Assembly: GCF_946221515.1 (NCBI RefSeq)
Contig: NZ_CAMJVK010000008.1
Coordinates: 1 to 40,341 of the forward strand
DNA length: 40,341 nucleotides
From: an uncultured Fenollaria sp.
GTDB taxonomy: Bacteria > Bacillota > Clostridia > Tissierellales > Peptoniphilaceae
Direction: 5' to 3'
In this document: positions 8,024-16,452 of the stretch, piece after piece
How positions within the stretch are numbered: the stretch's first letter is position 1
Layout of the letters: the number at the start of each line of letters is the position of its first letter
The notes under the pieces: model-generated
What the model saw: the letters and a program-made list of their open reading frames with translations, nothing else
The model's database searches: none
Told to the model about the DNA's origin: nothing
Made by a program: the position numbers and the translations under genes

Positions 8024-9064
8024 ATGGGATTAACATATAAAGACGCTGGTGTAGATAAGACTAAGGGTTATGAAGAGGTAAAACTTATCAAAAACCTAAT
8101 CAAATCTACAAACAGAGACGGAGTTTTAAACGATATAGGAAACTTTTCCGGTTTATTTAAATTAGACTTAAATAAGTACGATAAACCAGTATTAGTAAGC
8201 GGTACAGATGGCGTAGGAACTAAGCTTAAACTAGCATTTATCCTAGACAAGCACAATACCATCGGTATAGACGCTGTGGCAATGTGTGTCAATGACATCA
8301 TTTGCCAAGGCGCAGAGCCATTATTTTTCCTAGACTACATCGCTTCATCAAAGCTTATCCCTGAAAAGATGGCTGAGATAGTATCAGGTGTTGCTGAGGG
8401 ATGCAAGATGAGCCATGCTGCGCTTATAGGCGGAGAAACAGCTGAGATGCCAGGCTTCTACGCAGAAGGCGAGTACGATATAGCAGGTTTTGCTGTTGGC
8501 GTAGTTAATGAAGACAAGATTATTGACGGCTCAAAGATTGAAGACGGTGACGTTATCATCGGTCTAAGATCAAGCGGTGTTCACTCGAATGGTTTTTCGC
8601 TAGTAAGAAAAATTATTTTTGATAATGATAAAGTTGATGTAAACAAAAAGTACGAGGGACTTGACGATACTTTACTAAATGTTTTACTTACACCAACAAG
8701 AATTTATTATGATCCAATGATGGATATCATCGAACATGTAGATGTTAAGGCGATTTCACATATCACAGGCGGCGGCTTCTATGAAAACATTCCTAGAATG
8801 ATTAAAGACGGCTACACAGCTGTTATAGATCTAAAAGATTATGAAATACCAGCTATATTTAAGTATCTAATGAATTGGGCAGACGTACACATTGAAGAGA
8901 TGTTCGGCACATTCAACATGGGTATAGGCATGGTATTTGCAGTATCTAAAGACGATTTAGCAAAAACTGAAGAGCTTCTTAAGAAGCACGGCGAAGACTA
9001 TGTAATCTTAGGACATATAGAAGAAAAAGAAACTAAGGAAAAGATATGTCTAAATTTAAAATAG
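8024..9064 (+). CDS. purM: Phosphoribosylformylglycinamidine cyclo-ligase (AIR synthetase)
   Basis: Converts FGAM plus ATP to AIR, the fifth step of purine synthesis. 346 residues, full length. Recognisable segments include SGTDGVGTKLK (about 59-69), GIDAVAMCVNDIICQGAEPLFFLDY (about 75-100), GGETAEMPG (about 136-144) and HITGGGFYENIPR (about 246). AGGTAGA upstream is a modest ribosome site. Its 3' end overlaps purN by 19 nt, which suggests translational coupling. Confidence 0.96.
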   Translation: MGLTYKDAGVDKTKGYEEVKLIKNLIKSTNRDGVLNDIGNFSGLFKLDLNKYDKPVLVSGTDGVGTKLKLAFILDKHNTIGIDAVAMCVNDIICQGAEPLFFLDYIASSKLIPEKMAEIVSGVAEGCKMSHAALIGGETAEMPGFYAEGEYDIAGFAVGVVNEDKIIDGSKIEDGDVIIGLRSSGVHSNGFSLVRKIIFDNDKVDVNKKYEGLDDTLLNVLLTPTRIYYDPMMDIIEHVDVKAISHITGGGFYENIPRMIKDGYTAVIDLKDYEIPAIFKYLMNWADVHIEEMFGTFNMGIGMVFAVSKDDLAKTEELLKKHGEDYVILGHIEEKETKEKICLNLK

Positions 9065-9660
9065 CCGTTCTAGCATCTGGTTCTGGCACTAATTTTCAAG
9101 CCATAATCGATGCAGTTAATGAAAAGAGGCTTGATGCTGAGATAGTTTGCCTTATAAGTGATAGAAAAGCAGCCTATGCATTAGAAAGAGCCAAGGACAA
9201 TGGTATTGAGTCCTACTACTTTAGTATTAAAAAATATGCTGATAGCGATGAATTTAATCACGCTATATTGGAAGTTTTAGATAAGTACGAGCCAGATTTA
9301 ATCGTGCTTGCAGGATACTTAAAGATTCTATCGCATGAATTTATAGAAAAGTATAGAGGCAAAATCATCAACATACATCCTTCACTAATACCAAAGCATT
9401 GCGGCGATGGTTTTTGGGGCATTAAGGTTCACGAGAGCGTTATAAAATCAGGGGATGAATACTCTGGCGCGACTGTGCACTTTGTTGATGAAGGTACTGA
9501 TACAGGCAAAATAATTATACAAAGAAAAATCAAGCTGGATGAAGACGAAACGGCAGAATCTTTGCAGAAGAAAATTTTAAATGAGATAGAGCACAAAATT
9601 TTGATTGAAGCGATAGATAAAATTATAGGAGGCAAAATTGATGAAAAAAGCATTGATTAG
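9046..9660 (+). CDS. purN: Phosphoribosylglycinamide formyltransferase (10-formyl-THF dependent)
   Basis: Transfers a formyl group from 10-formyl-THF to GAR, giving FGAR. 204 residues. The N-terminal ASGSGTNFQAI (about 10-20) binds phosphoribosyl. The catalytic Asn and His are seen in INIHPSLIP (about 105-113) and the Asp in VDEGTDTG (about 144-151). An HCGDGFWG loop replaces the more usual KG.xA loop after the active site, as in many Firmicutes. The start lies inside purM and the end overlaps purH. Confidence 0.95.
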   Translation: MSKFKIAVLASGSGTNFQAIIDAVNEKRLDAEIVCLISDRKAAYALERAKDNGIESYYFSIKKYADSDEFNHAILEVLDKYEPDLIVLAGYLKILSHEFIEKYRGKIINIHPSLIPKHCGDGFWGIKVHESVIKSGDEYSGATVHFVDEGTDTGKIIIQRKIKLDEDETAESLQKKILNEIEHKILIEAIDKIIGGKIDEKSID

Positions 9661-11176
9661 TGTTTATGACAAAACAGGCATAGTTGACTTTGCAAAAGAA
9701 CTAGAAAATCTAGGCTACGGAATAATTTCAACTGGTGGAACATATAAAAAGCTCATAGACGCTGGCTTAAAAGTAGAAGAAGTTACTGAAGTGACAAATT
9801 TTCCAGAATGTTTAGATGGCAGGGTAAAGACGCTTAACCCATATATCCACTGTGGTATTCTTTATAGAAGAGATCTTGAAGAAGATAAAGAATTTATCAA
9901 AAAGATGGATATATCAGACATCGACATCATAGTTAACAATCTATATCCATTCGAAGAATATGTTAATGATCCAAGTAAAACACATGAAGAGATTATCGAA
10001 AAGATAGATATAGGTGGACCATCTATGATTAGAGCGGCTGCTAAAAACTATAAGTTTGTGACAGTTATCATGGACCCAAGCGATTTTGATTTAGTTCTTA
10101 AAGAGCTAAAAGAAAATAAAGAAACATCTCTTAAGACAAGAGAGTATCTAGCTGGAAAGGTATTTAACTACACAGCTTATTACGATTCACTAATTGCTGA
10201 GTACTTCAATAAAAAACAAGAAATTGAATTTCCTGAGTACTATACAAAGGGATATAAGAAGATTAGTTCACTTAGATATGGAGAAAACCCTCATCAAAAC
10301 GCAGCTTTCTATAAAGAATCAAAAGTTGAAGAAGGTTCTTTAGTATCAGCTAAGCAATTACATGGCAAGGAATTATCATTTAATAATATTAACGATGCCA
10401 ATGGCGCACTTGAAACATTAAAGATGTTTACTGAAAGACCAACTATAGTTGCAGTTAAGCACACTAACCCATGTGGCGTTGGCTCAGCAGACACTATAGC
10501 AGAAGCATTTAGAAAGGCTCGTGACTGCGACGATCAATCAATCTTTGGCGGCATCATAGCATCCAATAGAGAGATAGACGCCGAAACAGCTGAAGAGATG
10601 AGAAACATATTCCTAGAAGTAATCATGGCTCCATCATATTCAGAAGAAGCTTTTAAGATACTAACAGATAAGAAGAAAAACAGAAGAATATTAACAATAG
10701 ACAATATTACTAATAACGAATATACTTCAAAAGATATGAAAAAAGTTTTATCTGGAATGATACTTCAAGATAGAGACACAGAACTTTTTGAAGACTTTGA
10801 ATGCGTTACAGATAGAAAACCAACAGAAAAAGAAATAGAAGACCTTAAATTTGGCTGGAAAGTAGTTAAGAACTGCAAGTCAAACGCAACACTACTTGCA
10901 AAAGACTCAGCTACAGTCGGCATAGGTCTAGGCAGCGTAAATAGATTCTTCACAGTAGAAAGATCAGTTAAGATGGCAGGAGACAAAGCAAAAGGAGCAG
11001 TACTTGCATCAGACGCTTTCTTCCCATTCACAGACTCAGTTGAATTACTTGCTAAACAAGGCGTTACAGCCATCATTCAACCGGGCGGATCAGTAGCTGA
11101 TGAAGACGTTATAAAGTGCTGCAACGAACACAATATAGCAATGATATTCACTCATATGAGACATTTTAGACATTAG
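9641..11176 (+). CDS. purH: Bifunctional AICAR formyltransferase / IMP cyclohydrolase
   Basis: Carries out the last two steps to IMP. 511 residues, full length. The N-terminal MGS-like cyclohydrolase domain (about 1-190) shows ISVYDKTGIVDFA, GIISTGGT and DGRVKTLNPYIHCGIL. The C-terminal transformylase (about 200-511) shows LRYGENPHQNAAFY, AVKHTNPCGV and a terminal MIFTHMRHFRH. The true start is ATG 9641, 8 nt after AGGAGG (9627-9632); a TTG one codon earlier is open but less likely. It uses the 10-formyl-THF that Fhs, encoded shortly downstream, can supply. Confidence 0.96.
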   Translation: MKKALISVYDKTGIVDFAKELENLGYGIISTGGTYKKLIDAGLKVEEVTEVTNFPECLDGRVKTLNPYIHCGILYRRDLEEDKEFIKKMDISDIDIIVNNLYPFEEYVNDPSKTHEEIIEKIDIGGPSMIRAAAKNYKFVTVIMDPSDFDLVLKELKENKETSLKTREYLAGKVFNYTAYYDSLIAEYFNKKQEIEFPEYYTKGYKKISSLRYGENPHQNAAFYKESKVEEGSLVSAKQLHGKELSFNNINDANGALETLKMFTERPTIVAVKHTNPCGVGSADTIAEAFRKARDCDDQSIFGGIIASNREIDAETAEEMRNIFLEVIMAPSYSEEAFKILTDKKKNRRILTIDNITNNEYTSKDMKKVLSGMILQDRDTELFEDFECVTDRKPTEKEIEDLKFGWKVVKNCKSNATLLAKDSATVGIGLGSVNRFFTVERSVKMAGDKAKGAVLASDAFFPFTDSVELLAKQGVTAIIQPGGSVADEDVIKCCNEHNIAMIFTHMRHFRH

Positions 11177-11188
11177 GAGGTAAAAGAA

Positions 11189-12487
11189 ATGGAGAAGTTT
11201 TTTGAACTAAAAAAACATGGCACTAACACAAGAACTGAAATAATTGCCGGTATTACTACATTTATGACTATGGCATACATCCTAGTAGTAAACCCAATTA
11301 TTTTAAGTTCAACAGGAATGGATCAAAACGCAGTATTTACAGCAACAGCATTATCAGCTGCAATCGCTACCTTAATCATGGCATTATACGCTAAATATCC
11401 ATTCGCCTTAGCACCAGGCATGGGATTAAATGCATACTTTGCTTATACAGTAGTAGCTAATCAAGGACTTTCTTGGGAATTCGCTCTAACTGCAGTATTG
11501 ATAGAAGGTATTATATTTATCGCTCTATCATTATTTAAGGGAAGAGAAGTAATTTTCGATGCTATACCATTAACATTAAAGAAAGCAGTTTCAGTAGGTA
11601 TAGGTTTATTCATAGCATTAATAGGTCTATCAGGATCAGGCATTATAGTTCATCCTGAAGGAACAATTCTAGGACTTGGAAATATCACAGAAGGCACAGC
11701 ACTACTAGCACTTATCGGATTAGTAATAACTTTTATACTAGTAATAAGAAAAGTTAAAGGCGCATTATTATTAGGAATCATAATTACAACAATCATAGGC
11801 ATCCCAATGGGTATAACAACAATACCAGAAGGATTCAAAATATTCTCACTACCACCATCAGTTGAACCGATAGCATTTAAATTTGATTTTTCACAAGTAT
11901 TCTCAACACAAATGTTTATGGCGGTACTAACATTCTTATTCGTAGATATGTTCGATACAGTTGGTACACTAGCAGGTGTCGCATCAAAATCAAATATGCT
12001 TGATAAAGATGGTAAACTTCCTAGAGTTAGCAAGGCTTTCTTCGCTGACTCAATAGGTACAGTAGTTGGCTCAATGCTAGGTACTTCAACAGTAACTACA
12101 TTTGTTGAATCATCAGCAGGTGTAGCTGAAGGCGGAAGAACTGGATTAACATCATTAACAACAGCAGTTATGTTCTTACTAGCACTATTCATAGCACCAA
12201 TATTTACACTAGTACCAGCAGCAGCAACAGCACCAGCACTAATTACAGTTGGTATGTTTATGATGGAACCTATCATGGACATAGACTTTAGAGATTACAC
12301 AGAAGCAATCCCAGCATTCTTAACTATCGCTATGATGCCATTTGCATATAGCATTGCTGAAGGTATCTTCTTCGGTATGATCAGCTACACTTTATTAAAA
12401 ACAGTTGCTGGCAAAACAAAAGAAGTTTCTCCACTTATGTGGGTGCTTTCAATACTATTTGTATTAAGATATATATTTATTGTATAA
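11189..12487 (+). CDS. NCS2-family purine permease (AzgA/PbuG type)
   Basis: Membrane transporter of 432 residues with about 12-14 hydrophobic segments. The N-terminus (FFELKKHGTNTRTEIIAGI, TTFMTMAYILVVNP), the APGMGLNAYFAY signature (about residues 74-85) and FVDMFDTVGTL (about 249-260) are typical of the AzgA branch, whose characterised members import hypoxanthine, guanine or adenine with protons. The base taken up cannot be read from sequence. AGGAGG 8 nt before the ATG, 12 nt after purH, so it is the last gene of the purine operon and pairs synthesis with uptake. Confidence 0.9.
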   Translation: MEKFFELKKHGTNTRTEIIAGITTFMTMAYILVVNPIILSSTGMDQNAVFTATALSAAIATLIMALYAKYPFALAPGMGLNAYFAYTVVANQGLSWEFALTAVLIEGIIFIALSLFKGREVIFDAIPLTLKKAVSVGIGLFIALIGLSGSGIIVHPEGTILGLGNITEGTALLALIGLVITFILVIRKVKGALLLGIIITTIIGIPMGITTIPEGFKIFSLPPSVEPIAFKFDFSQVFSTQMFMAVLTFLFVDMFDTVGTLAGVASKSNMLDKDGKLPRVSKAFFADSIGTVVGSMLGTSTVTTFVESSAGVAEGGRTGLTSLTTAVMFLLALFIAPIFTLVPAAATAPALITVGMFMMEPIMDIDFRDYTEAIPAFLTIAMMPFAYSIAEGIFFGMISYTLLKTVAGKTKEVSPLMWVLSILFVLRYIFIV

Positions 12488-12492
12488 ATTAG

Positions 12493-12520
12493 TTTATTAA
12501 ACTATTAAATGTGGTATATA
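12493..12520 (+). promoter_or_regulatory. Probable fhs promoter
   Basis: TGTGG followed by TATATA (12515-12520) is one step from the TGTGnTATAAT pattern used elsewhere in the window. TTTATT (12493-12498) is a weak -35 at 16 nt. A perfect 7-1-7 palindrome TAGTTTA-T-TAAACTA (12490-12504) overlaps the -35. It could be an operator, but such AT-rich palindromes also occur by chance. Two mutually exclusive small hairpins (TATAC/GTATA and GTAGA/TCTAC) lie at about 12520-12555. Confidence 0.4.
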
Positions 12521-12581
12521 TATACTGTAGAGTATAAAATTAAATCTACGTTTCATATATGGTTTATAAAGGGAGGTACAA

Positions 12582-14252
12582 ATGAAAACAGACGTACAAA
12601 TTGCTCAAGAAGCAAAAATGAAAGACATAACAGAAATTGCAGAACATTTAAATATTGATGATGAGGACTTAATACAATATGGTCACTACAAAGCTAAGGT
12701 AGACCTAAGAGTTTTTGATAAGCTAAAAGATAAAAAAGATGGTAAACTTATCTTAGTTACAGCTATCAACCCGACACCAGCAGGTGAAGGTAAGACAACT
12801 GTTAACATCGGTTTATCTATGGCTTTAAATAAATTAGGCAAAAAAGCTATCTCAGCTCTAAGAGAACCATCATTAGGACCATCATTTGGAGTTAAGGGTG
12901 GAGCAGCAGGTGGTGGCTACGCACAAGTAGTTCCTATGGCTGATATCAACTTACACTTCACAGGAGACTTCCACGCAATAACATCAGCAAATAACTTAAT
13001 CTCAGCTATGCTTGATAACCACATCCACCAAGGAAATGAACAAGGCATCGACGCTAGAAGAGTTGTTTGGAAGAGATGTGTTGACTTAAACGACAGAGCT
13101 TTAAGAAACGTAATAGTTGGTCTAGGTGGAAAACCTAATGGTTACCCTAGAGAAGACGGTTTCGACATAACAGTAGCTTCAGAAATCATGGCTATACTAT
13201 GTCTATCAACTAGTCTTGAAAACTTCAAAGAAAGAGTATCAAGAGTTATAATTGCTTATAGACGTGACGGATCACCAGTTTACGTTAAGGACATAAACGC
13301 ACAAGGCGCAGTAACATTATTAATGAAAGATGCTATCATGCCAAACCTTGTTCAAACACTTGAAAATACTCCAGCACTTATCCACGGCGGACCATTTGCT
13401 AATATCGCTCACGGATGTAACTCAATCATGGCAACTAAGCTTGGTATGAAACTAGCTGATTACACAGTTACTGAAGCAGGTTTCGGCGCTGACCTTGGTG
13501 CAGAAAAGTTCCTAGATATCAAATGTAGATTTGGCGAACTAAAACCATCAGCAGCAGTTATCGTAGCAACAATCAGAGCTCTAAAACATCACGGTGGAGC
13601 TAATAAGGAAGATTACGATAAAGAAGATTTACAAGCACTTGAAAAAGGCTTTGCAAACCTTGAAAAACACATAGAAAACATCAAGAAATTTGGTTTACCA
13701 CCAGTTGTAGCAATCAATAGATTCCCAAGTGATACTGAAAATGAAATTAAGTTCATGGAAGAAAAACTTGCTGCTATGGGTGTTGAATGCGCATTAACTG
13801 AAGTATTTACTAAGGGCGGCGACGGCGCACTTGAACTTGCTAAGAAAGTAGTTAAAGTATGCGACGAAGACAAAGCTGATTTCAAACCATTATATGATGT
13901 AAATCTATCAATCAAAGAAAAATTAGAAATCATCGCTAAAGAAGTATACGGAGCTGACGGAGTAGAATTTACTGTACCAGCAACTAAGAACATCAAGAAC
14001 CTTGAAAAATTAGGTTTAGACAAGATGCCTATCTGCGTTGCTAAGACACAATATTCATTATCAGACAACCCAGACTTACTTGCAAGACCTGAAGGCTTCC
14101 ACATAGTAGTAAGAGAAGTAAAAGTATCAAACGGTGCTGGCTTCTTGATAGCACTTACTGGTAGCATAATGACTATGCCAGGTTTACCAAAGGTACCAGC
14201 AGCAGACAAGATCGACATACTACCATCAGGTGAGATAGTAGGATTATTCTAA
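12582..14252 (+). CDS. fhs: Formate--tetrahydrofolate ligase
   Basis: ATP-dependent synthesis of 10-formyl-THF from formate and THF. 556 residues, standard length. The phosphate-binding loop TPAGEGKTT is at about residues 65-73, followed by REPSLGPSFGVKGGAAGGGYAQV (about 97-119) and HFTGDFHAI. The tail MTMPGLPKVPA and IDILPSGEIVGLF is characteristic. GGGAGG precedes the ATG. Its location directly after purN, purH and a purine permease fits supply of formyl groups for purine synthesis; in anaerobes it can also run in reverse for ATP. Confidence 0.97.
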   Translation: MKTDVQIAQEAKMKDITEIAEHLNIDDEDLIQYGHYKAKVDLRVFDKLKDKKDGKLILVTAINPTPAGEGKTTVNIGLSMALNKLGKKAISALREPSLGPSFGVKGGAAGGGYAQVVPMADINLHFTGDFHAITSANNLISAMLDNHIHQGNEQGIDARRVVWKRCVDLNDRALRNVIVGLGGKPNGYPREDGFDITVASEIMAILCLSTSLENFKERVSRVIIAYRRDGSPVYVKDINAQGAVTLLMKDAIMPNLVQTLENTPALIHGGPFANIAHGCNSIMATKLGMKLADYTVTEAGFGADLGAEKFLDIKCRFGELKPSAAVIVATIRALKHHGGANKEDYDKEDLQALEKGFANLEKHIENIKKFGLPPVVAINRFPSDTENEIKFMEEKLAAMGVECALTEVFTKGGDGALELAKKVVKVCDEDKADFKPLYDVNLSIKEKLEIIAKEVYGADGVEFTVPATKNIKNLEKLGLDKMPICVAKTQYSLSDNPDLLARPEGFHIVVREVKVSNGAGFLIALTGSIMTMPGLPKVPAADKIDILPSGEIVGLF

Positions 14253-14278
14253 AAAGAAATATATAGGGAGGAATGGAA

Positions 14279-14578
14279 ATGGCTTACAGTTCAAAATTAA
14301 AAAGCGAACAAACTGATGGCTTCTTCGAAGCAATCTTATCGCTAGAAACAATGGAAGAATGCTACAGATTCTTTGAAGACATCTGTACTATCAAAGAAAT
14401 TCAAGCAATAGCTCAAAGACTTGAAGTAGCAAAACAACTTAAGGAAAACAAAACTTACAACGAAATCGAAGTAGCAACAGGCGCTTCAACAGCAACTATA
14501 TCAAGAATTAACAGATCACTTAACTATGGTGCTGACGGTTATAAGTTAATATTCAAAAAATTAGGTATTGAAGACTAA
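14279..14578 (+). CDS. yerC: TrpR-like YerC/YecD family DNA-binding protein
   Basis: A 99-residue soluble helical protein. ILSLETMEECYRFFEDICTI, then IKEIQAIAQRLEVAKQL (about 38-55), and a helix-turn-helix NEIEVATGASTATISRINRSL (about 61-81) match the YerC/YecD branch of the TrpR superfamily. Targets are not established to my knowledge. The start is set by GGGAGG at 14266-14271: the ATG at 14273 is 1 nt away, whereas 14279 is 7 nt away. It follows fhs by 26 nt and is presumably co-transcribed, which raises the possibility that it regulates one-carbon or purine genes (inference). Confidence 0.88.
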   Translation: MAYSSKLKSEQTDGFFEAILSLETMEECYRFFEDICTIKEIQAIAQRLEVAKQLKENKTYNEIEVATGASTATISRINRSLNYGADGYKLIFKKLGIED

Positions 14579-14581
14579 TAT

Positions 14582-14617
14582 AAGTGAGGCTCCTTGATTG
14601 GAGCCTTATTTATTTCT
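14582..14617 (+). terminator. Intrinsic terminator after fhs-yerC
   Basis: Core stem AGGCTCC/GGAGCCT with loop ttgatt, extended to about 12 bp with wobble pairs and followed by a T-rich tail. The stretch from here to 14903 has no protein gene: it holds two more terminators and a tRNA gene. Confidence 0.88.
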
Positions 14618-14628
14618 TCTGTATAGAA

Positions 14629-14659
14629 AAAAGCAAGTAGCGTTAAACTACTTGCTTTT
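14629..14659 (-). terminator. Terminator of the tRNA-Leu gene (possibly bidirectional)
   Basis: Perfect 12-bp stem AAAAGCAAGTAG/CTACTTGCTTTT with a 7-nt loop, just 3' of the minus-strand tRNA. Read on the minus strand it ends in TTTTTTC. The symmetrical A/T flanks would let it also stop plus-strand transcription. Confidence 0.85.
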
Positions 14660-14672
14660 ATAATGACTTATA

Positions 14673-14759
14673 TGGTGCCGAAGGCGGGGGTCGAACCCGC
14701 ACGGTATTGCTACCGCAGGATTTTGAGTCCTGTACGTCTGCCAATTCCATCACTTCGGC
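14673..14759 (-). tRNA. tRNA-Leu (anticodon CAA)
   Basis: On the minus strand the acceptor GCCGAAG pairs with CTTCGGC, followed by discriminator A and an encoded CCA. The anticodon stem CAGGA/TCCTG encloses loop CTCAAAA, so the anticodon is CAA, reading UUG. The long variable arm CGGTAGCAATACCG is the class II mark of leucine tRNAs, and the T-arm GCGGG-TTCGACC-CCCGC is intact. Confidence 0.96.
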
Positions 14760-14769
14760 TTACCAATAT

Positions 14770-14798
14770 ATATTAACATACTTTTTACAAAATTGCAA
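14770..14798 (-). promoter_or_regulatory. Promoter of the tRNA-Leu gene
   Basis: On the minus strand TTGCAA (14793-14798), a 17-nt spacer and TAATAT (14770-14775) place the start a few bases before the tRNA 5' end at 14759. This gives a single-gene tRNA transcript between this promoter and the hairpin at 14629-14659. Confidence 0.6.
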
Positions 14799-14860
14799 GA
14801 TAAATTTTACTTAGTTAATCTTTAAAAACTAAAATAAAATTATATACGTACATACAATAC

Positions 14861-14886
14861 AAAAGAGCTCCCACTAGTGAGAGCTC
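14861..14886 (-). terminator. Terminator of the sdaAA operon
   Basis: On the minus strand GAGCTCTCAC pairs with GTGGGAGCTC around a very short loop, then TTTTG. It lies 17 nt after the sdaAA stop and insulates the tRNA promoter. Confidence 0.75.
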
Positions 14887-14903
14887 ATCTTATATCTACA
14901 AAA

Positions 14904-15776
14904 CTATTTATCTAAAAATTCTTCGTATAATCTTTGTGCTGTTTCTGTTCCAGCTATACCGCCTATAGCTGTTTCTTTTAATGAAACTGGTAGTTCCTTA
15001 CCAACATTACCCATAGCTCCGACTGTTTCGTCGAATGGTATTAGTGCCTCAACGCCAGCTAGTGTTAAGTCTGCTGATATGATTGCGTTAACAACGCCCG
15101 ATGCATTTCTTAGATTGCAAGGGTACTCGACAAGACCACAAACTGGGTCGCATATAAGTCCCATGATGTTCTTAAGAGCAAAGCTTGCTGCAGTGAATAT
15201 ATCGTTTATACTTCCACCTCTAAGCTCTATGATGGCTGCGGCAGCCATCGCAGCGGCAGCACCGCACTCTGCTTGACATCCGCCTTCAGCACCTGATATA
15301 GTTGCGTTAACTGCAATTATTTCGCCAACTGCTGAAGCAGTAAGTAATGCGTTGAATATTTCTTCATCACTATAATCAAATTCATCTTGCATAGTAACAA
15401 GTGTTGCGGGAAGTATACCTGAGGCGCCTGCTGTAGGTGCAGCAACTATCCTACCCATAGAAGCATTTACTTCTGATGTAGAAAGTGCTCTTGCCATGGC
15501 TTTTGTTATAAGTGAGCCTGAAATTGATTTAGAATTCATAGAGTAATCATTAACTTTAAATGCATTTTTACCAGTCATTCCACTCATTGAAGTGATGGGC
15601 TCTGTAAGACCAGCGTTTGCTGACTTTTTCATTATTTCATATGTTTTTCTAAGGTAATCATATATTTCATCCTTAGTCATATCACTCGCTTCCATCTCTT
15701 GATCGAGTTGCAATTCATATATAGTTTTATTTTGTTCTTTGCATGCATCCATCATGCTTTTTGCACTTGTATACAT
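14904..15776 (-). CDS. sdaAA: L-serine dehydratase, iron-sulfur-dependent, alpha subunit
   Basis: With SdaAB it deaminates L-serine to pyruvate and ammonia. 290 residues, full length. The glycine- and alanine-rich SAVGEIIAVNATISGAEGGCQAECGAAAAMAAAA (written here as landmark parts: AEGGCQAECG at about 163-172) and GLICDPVCGLVEYPC (about 208-222) supply the cysteines that ligate the [4Fe-4S] cluster. GGAGG lies 9 nt before the ATG, and the gap to sdaAB is one nucleotide. Role fits amino-acid fermentation in an anaerobe. Confidence 0.95.
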   Translation of the reverse strand: MYTSAKSMMDACKEQNKTIYELQLDQEMEASDMTKDEIYDYLRKTYEIMKKSANAGLTEPITSMSGMTGKNAFKVNDYSMNSKSISGSLITKAMARALSTSEVNASMGRIVAAPTAGASGILPATLVTMQDEFDYSDEEIFNALLTASAVGEIIAVNATISGAEGGCQAECGAAAAMAAAAIIELRGGSINDIFTAASFALKNIMGLICDPVCGLVEYPCNLRNASGVVNAIISADLTLAGVEALIPFDETVGAMGNVGKELPVSLKETAIGGIAGTETAQRLYEEFLDK

Positions 15777-15777
15777 A

Positions 15778-16452
15778 TTAGTTATCCTCCTTAACAGGGT
15801 TTAAATACTTAACGAATAAGAAGTCATCTATCCTTCCAATGTCTTTAATAGTTGCATCATCAAAGTCAGAGTCAAGCTCGCATATAAGTGTAGCGACTTT
15901 ACCAGTTCTATCTACATGCATATCGGCGATATTCATGCCAGATATTGCAAATGTTGCAGTTATTCTTGATAGTATTCCTTTCTTATCAATGTACTTAGCT
16001 ACTAAAGTAGGTTTTTCGCCAGAGAATTCAACGTCAGCGCCATTGATATCTTTTATAAGTATACTGCCTCCGCCTATAGAACTTCCTTGAACGTAGAAGT
16101 CATCTTGATCATCGTAGTGAAAGACCATCTTAACAGTATTTGGATGAACGTAGCCAAGGTCTGATTTGATAAATTCGTACTCAAGTCCTCTTTCATCAGC
16201 AATTTCAAATGAGTTTTTGATTTCTTCGCTGTCAGGGAAGAAGTCCATAACCCCAGCTAGTAGCGCTTTATCAGTGCCGTGACCCATGTATGTTTCTCTA
16301 AAAGAGCCGTGTAAGTAAAAAGATACTTTGTTGAAACCCTTTGGTGCTAGCTTCATTGCTATCCTTCCAAGTCTTGCAGCTCCTGCAGTGTGTGAGCTTG
16401 ATGGGCCTATCATTATCGGTCCTAAAATAGATTTTAAATTATAGTTTTCCAT
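15778..16452 (-). CDS. sdaAB: L-serine dehydratase, iron-sulfur-dependent, beta subunit
   Basis: 224 residues. The N-terminal signature IGPSSSHTAGAARLGRIA (about residues 12-29) binds substrate, and a C-terminal ACT domain (about 150-220: ATFAISGMNIADMHVDRTGKVATLICELD, a possible serine-sensing site) follows. GAGGAG lies about 5-6 nt before the ATG. The first 14 nt overlap the 3' end of the upstream membrane-protein gene, so translation of the two is likely coupled. Confidence 0.94.
   Translation of the reverse strand: MENYNLKSILGPIMIGPSSSHTAGAARLGRIAMKLAPKGFNKVSFYLHGSFRETYMGHGTDKALLAGVMDFFPDSEEIKNSFEIADERGLEYEFIKSDLGYVHPNTVKMVFHYDDQDDFYVQGSSIGGGSILIKDINGADVEFSGEKPTLVAKYIDKKGILSRITATFAISGMNIADMHVDRTGKVATLICELDSDFDDATIKDIGRIDDFLFVKYLNPVKEDN

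Noticed and set aside
7522..12581. Purine riboswitch or PurR box before purE or fhs
   Set aside because: The 14-nt gap before purE is too short, and the fhs upstream region lacks the conserved purine-riboswitch loops. No element recognised.
11650..14218. Long open frames on the minus strand at 11650-12282 and 13613-14218
   Set aside because: They lie antisense to well-identified permease and fhs genes, have Ser/Pro/Thr-rich low-complexity translations and no ribosome sites; they are coding shadows.
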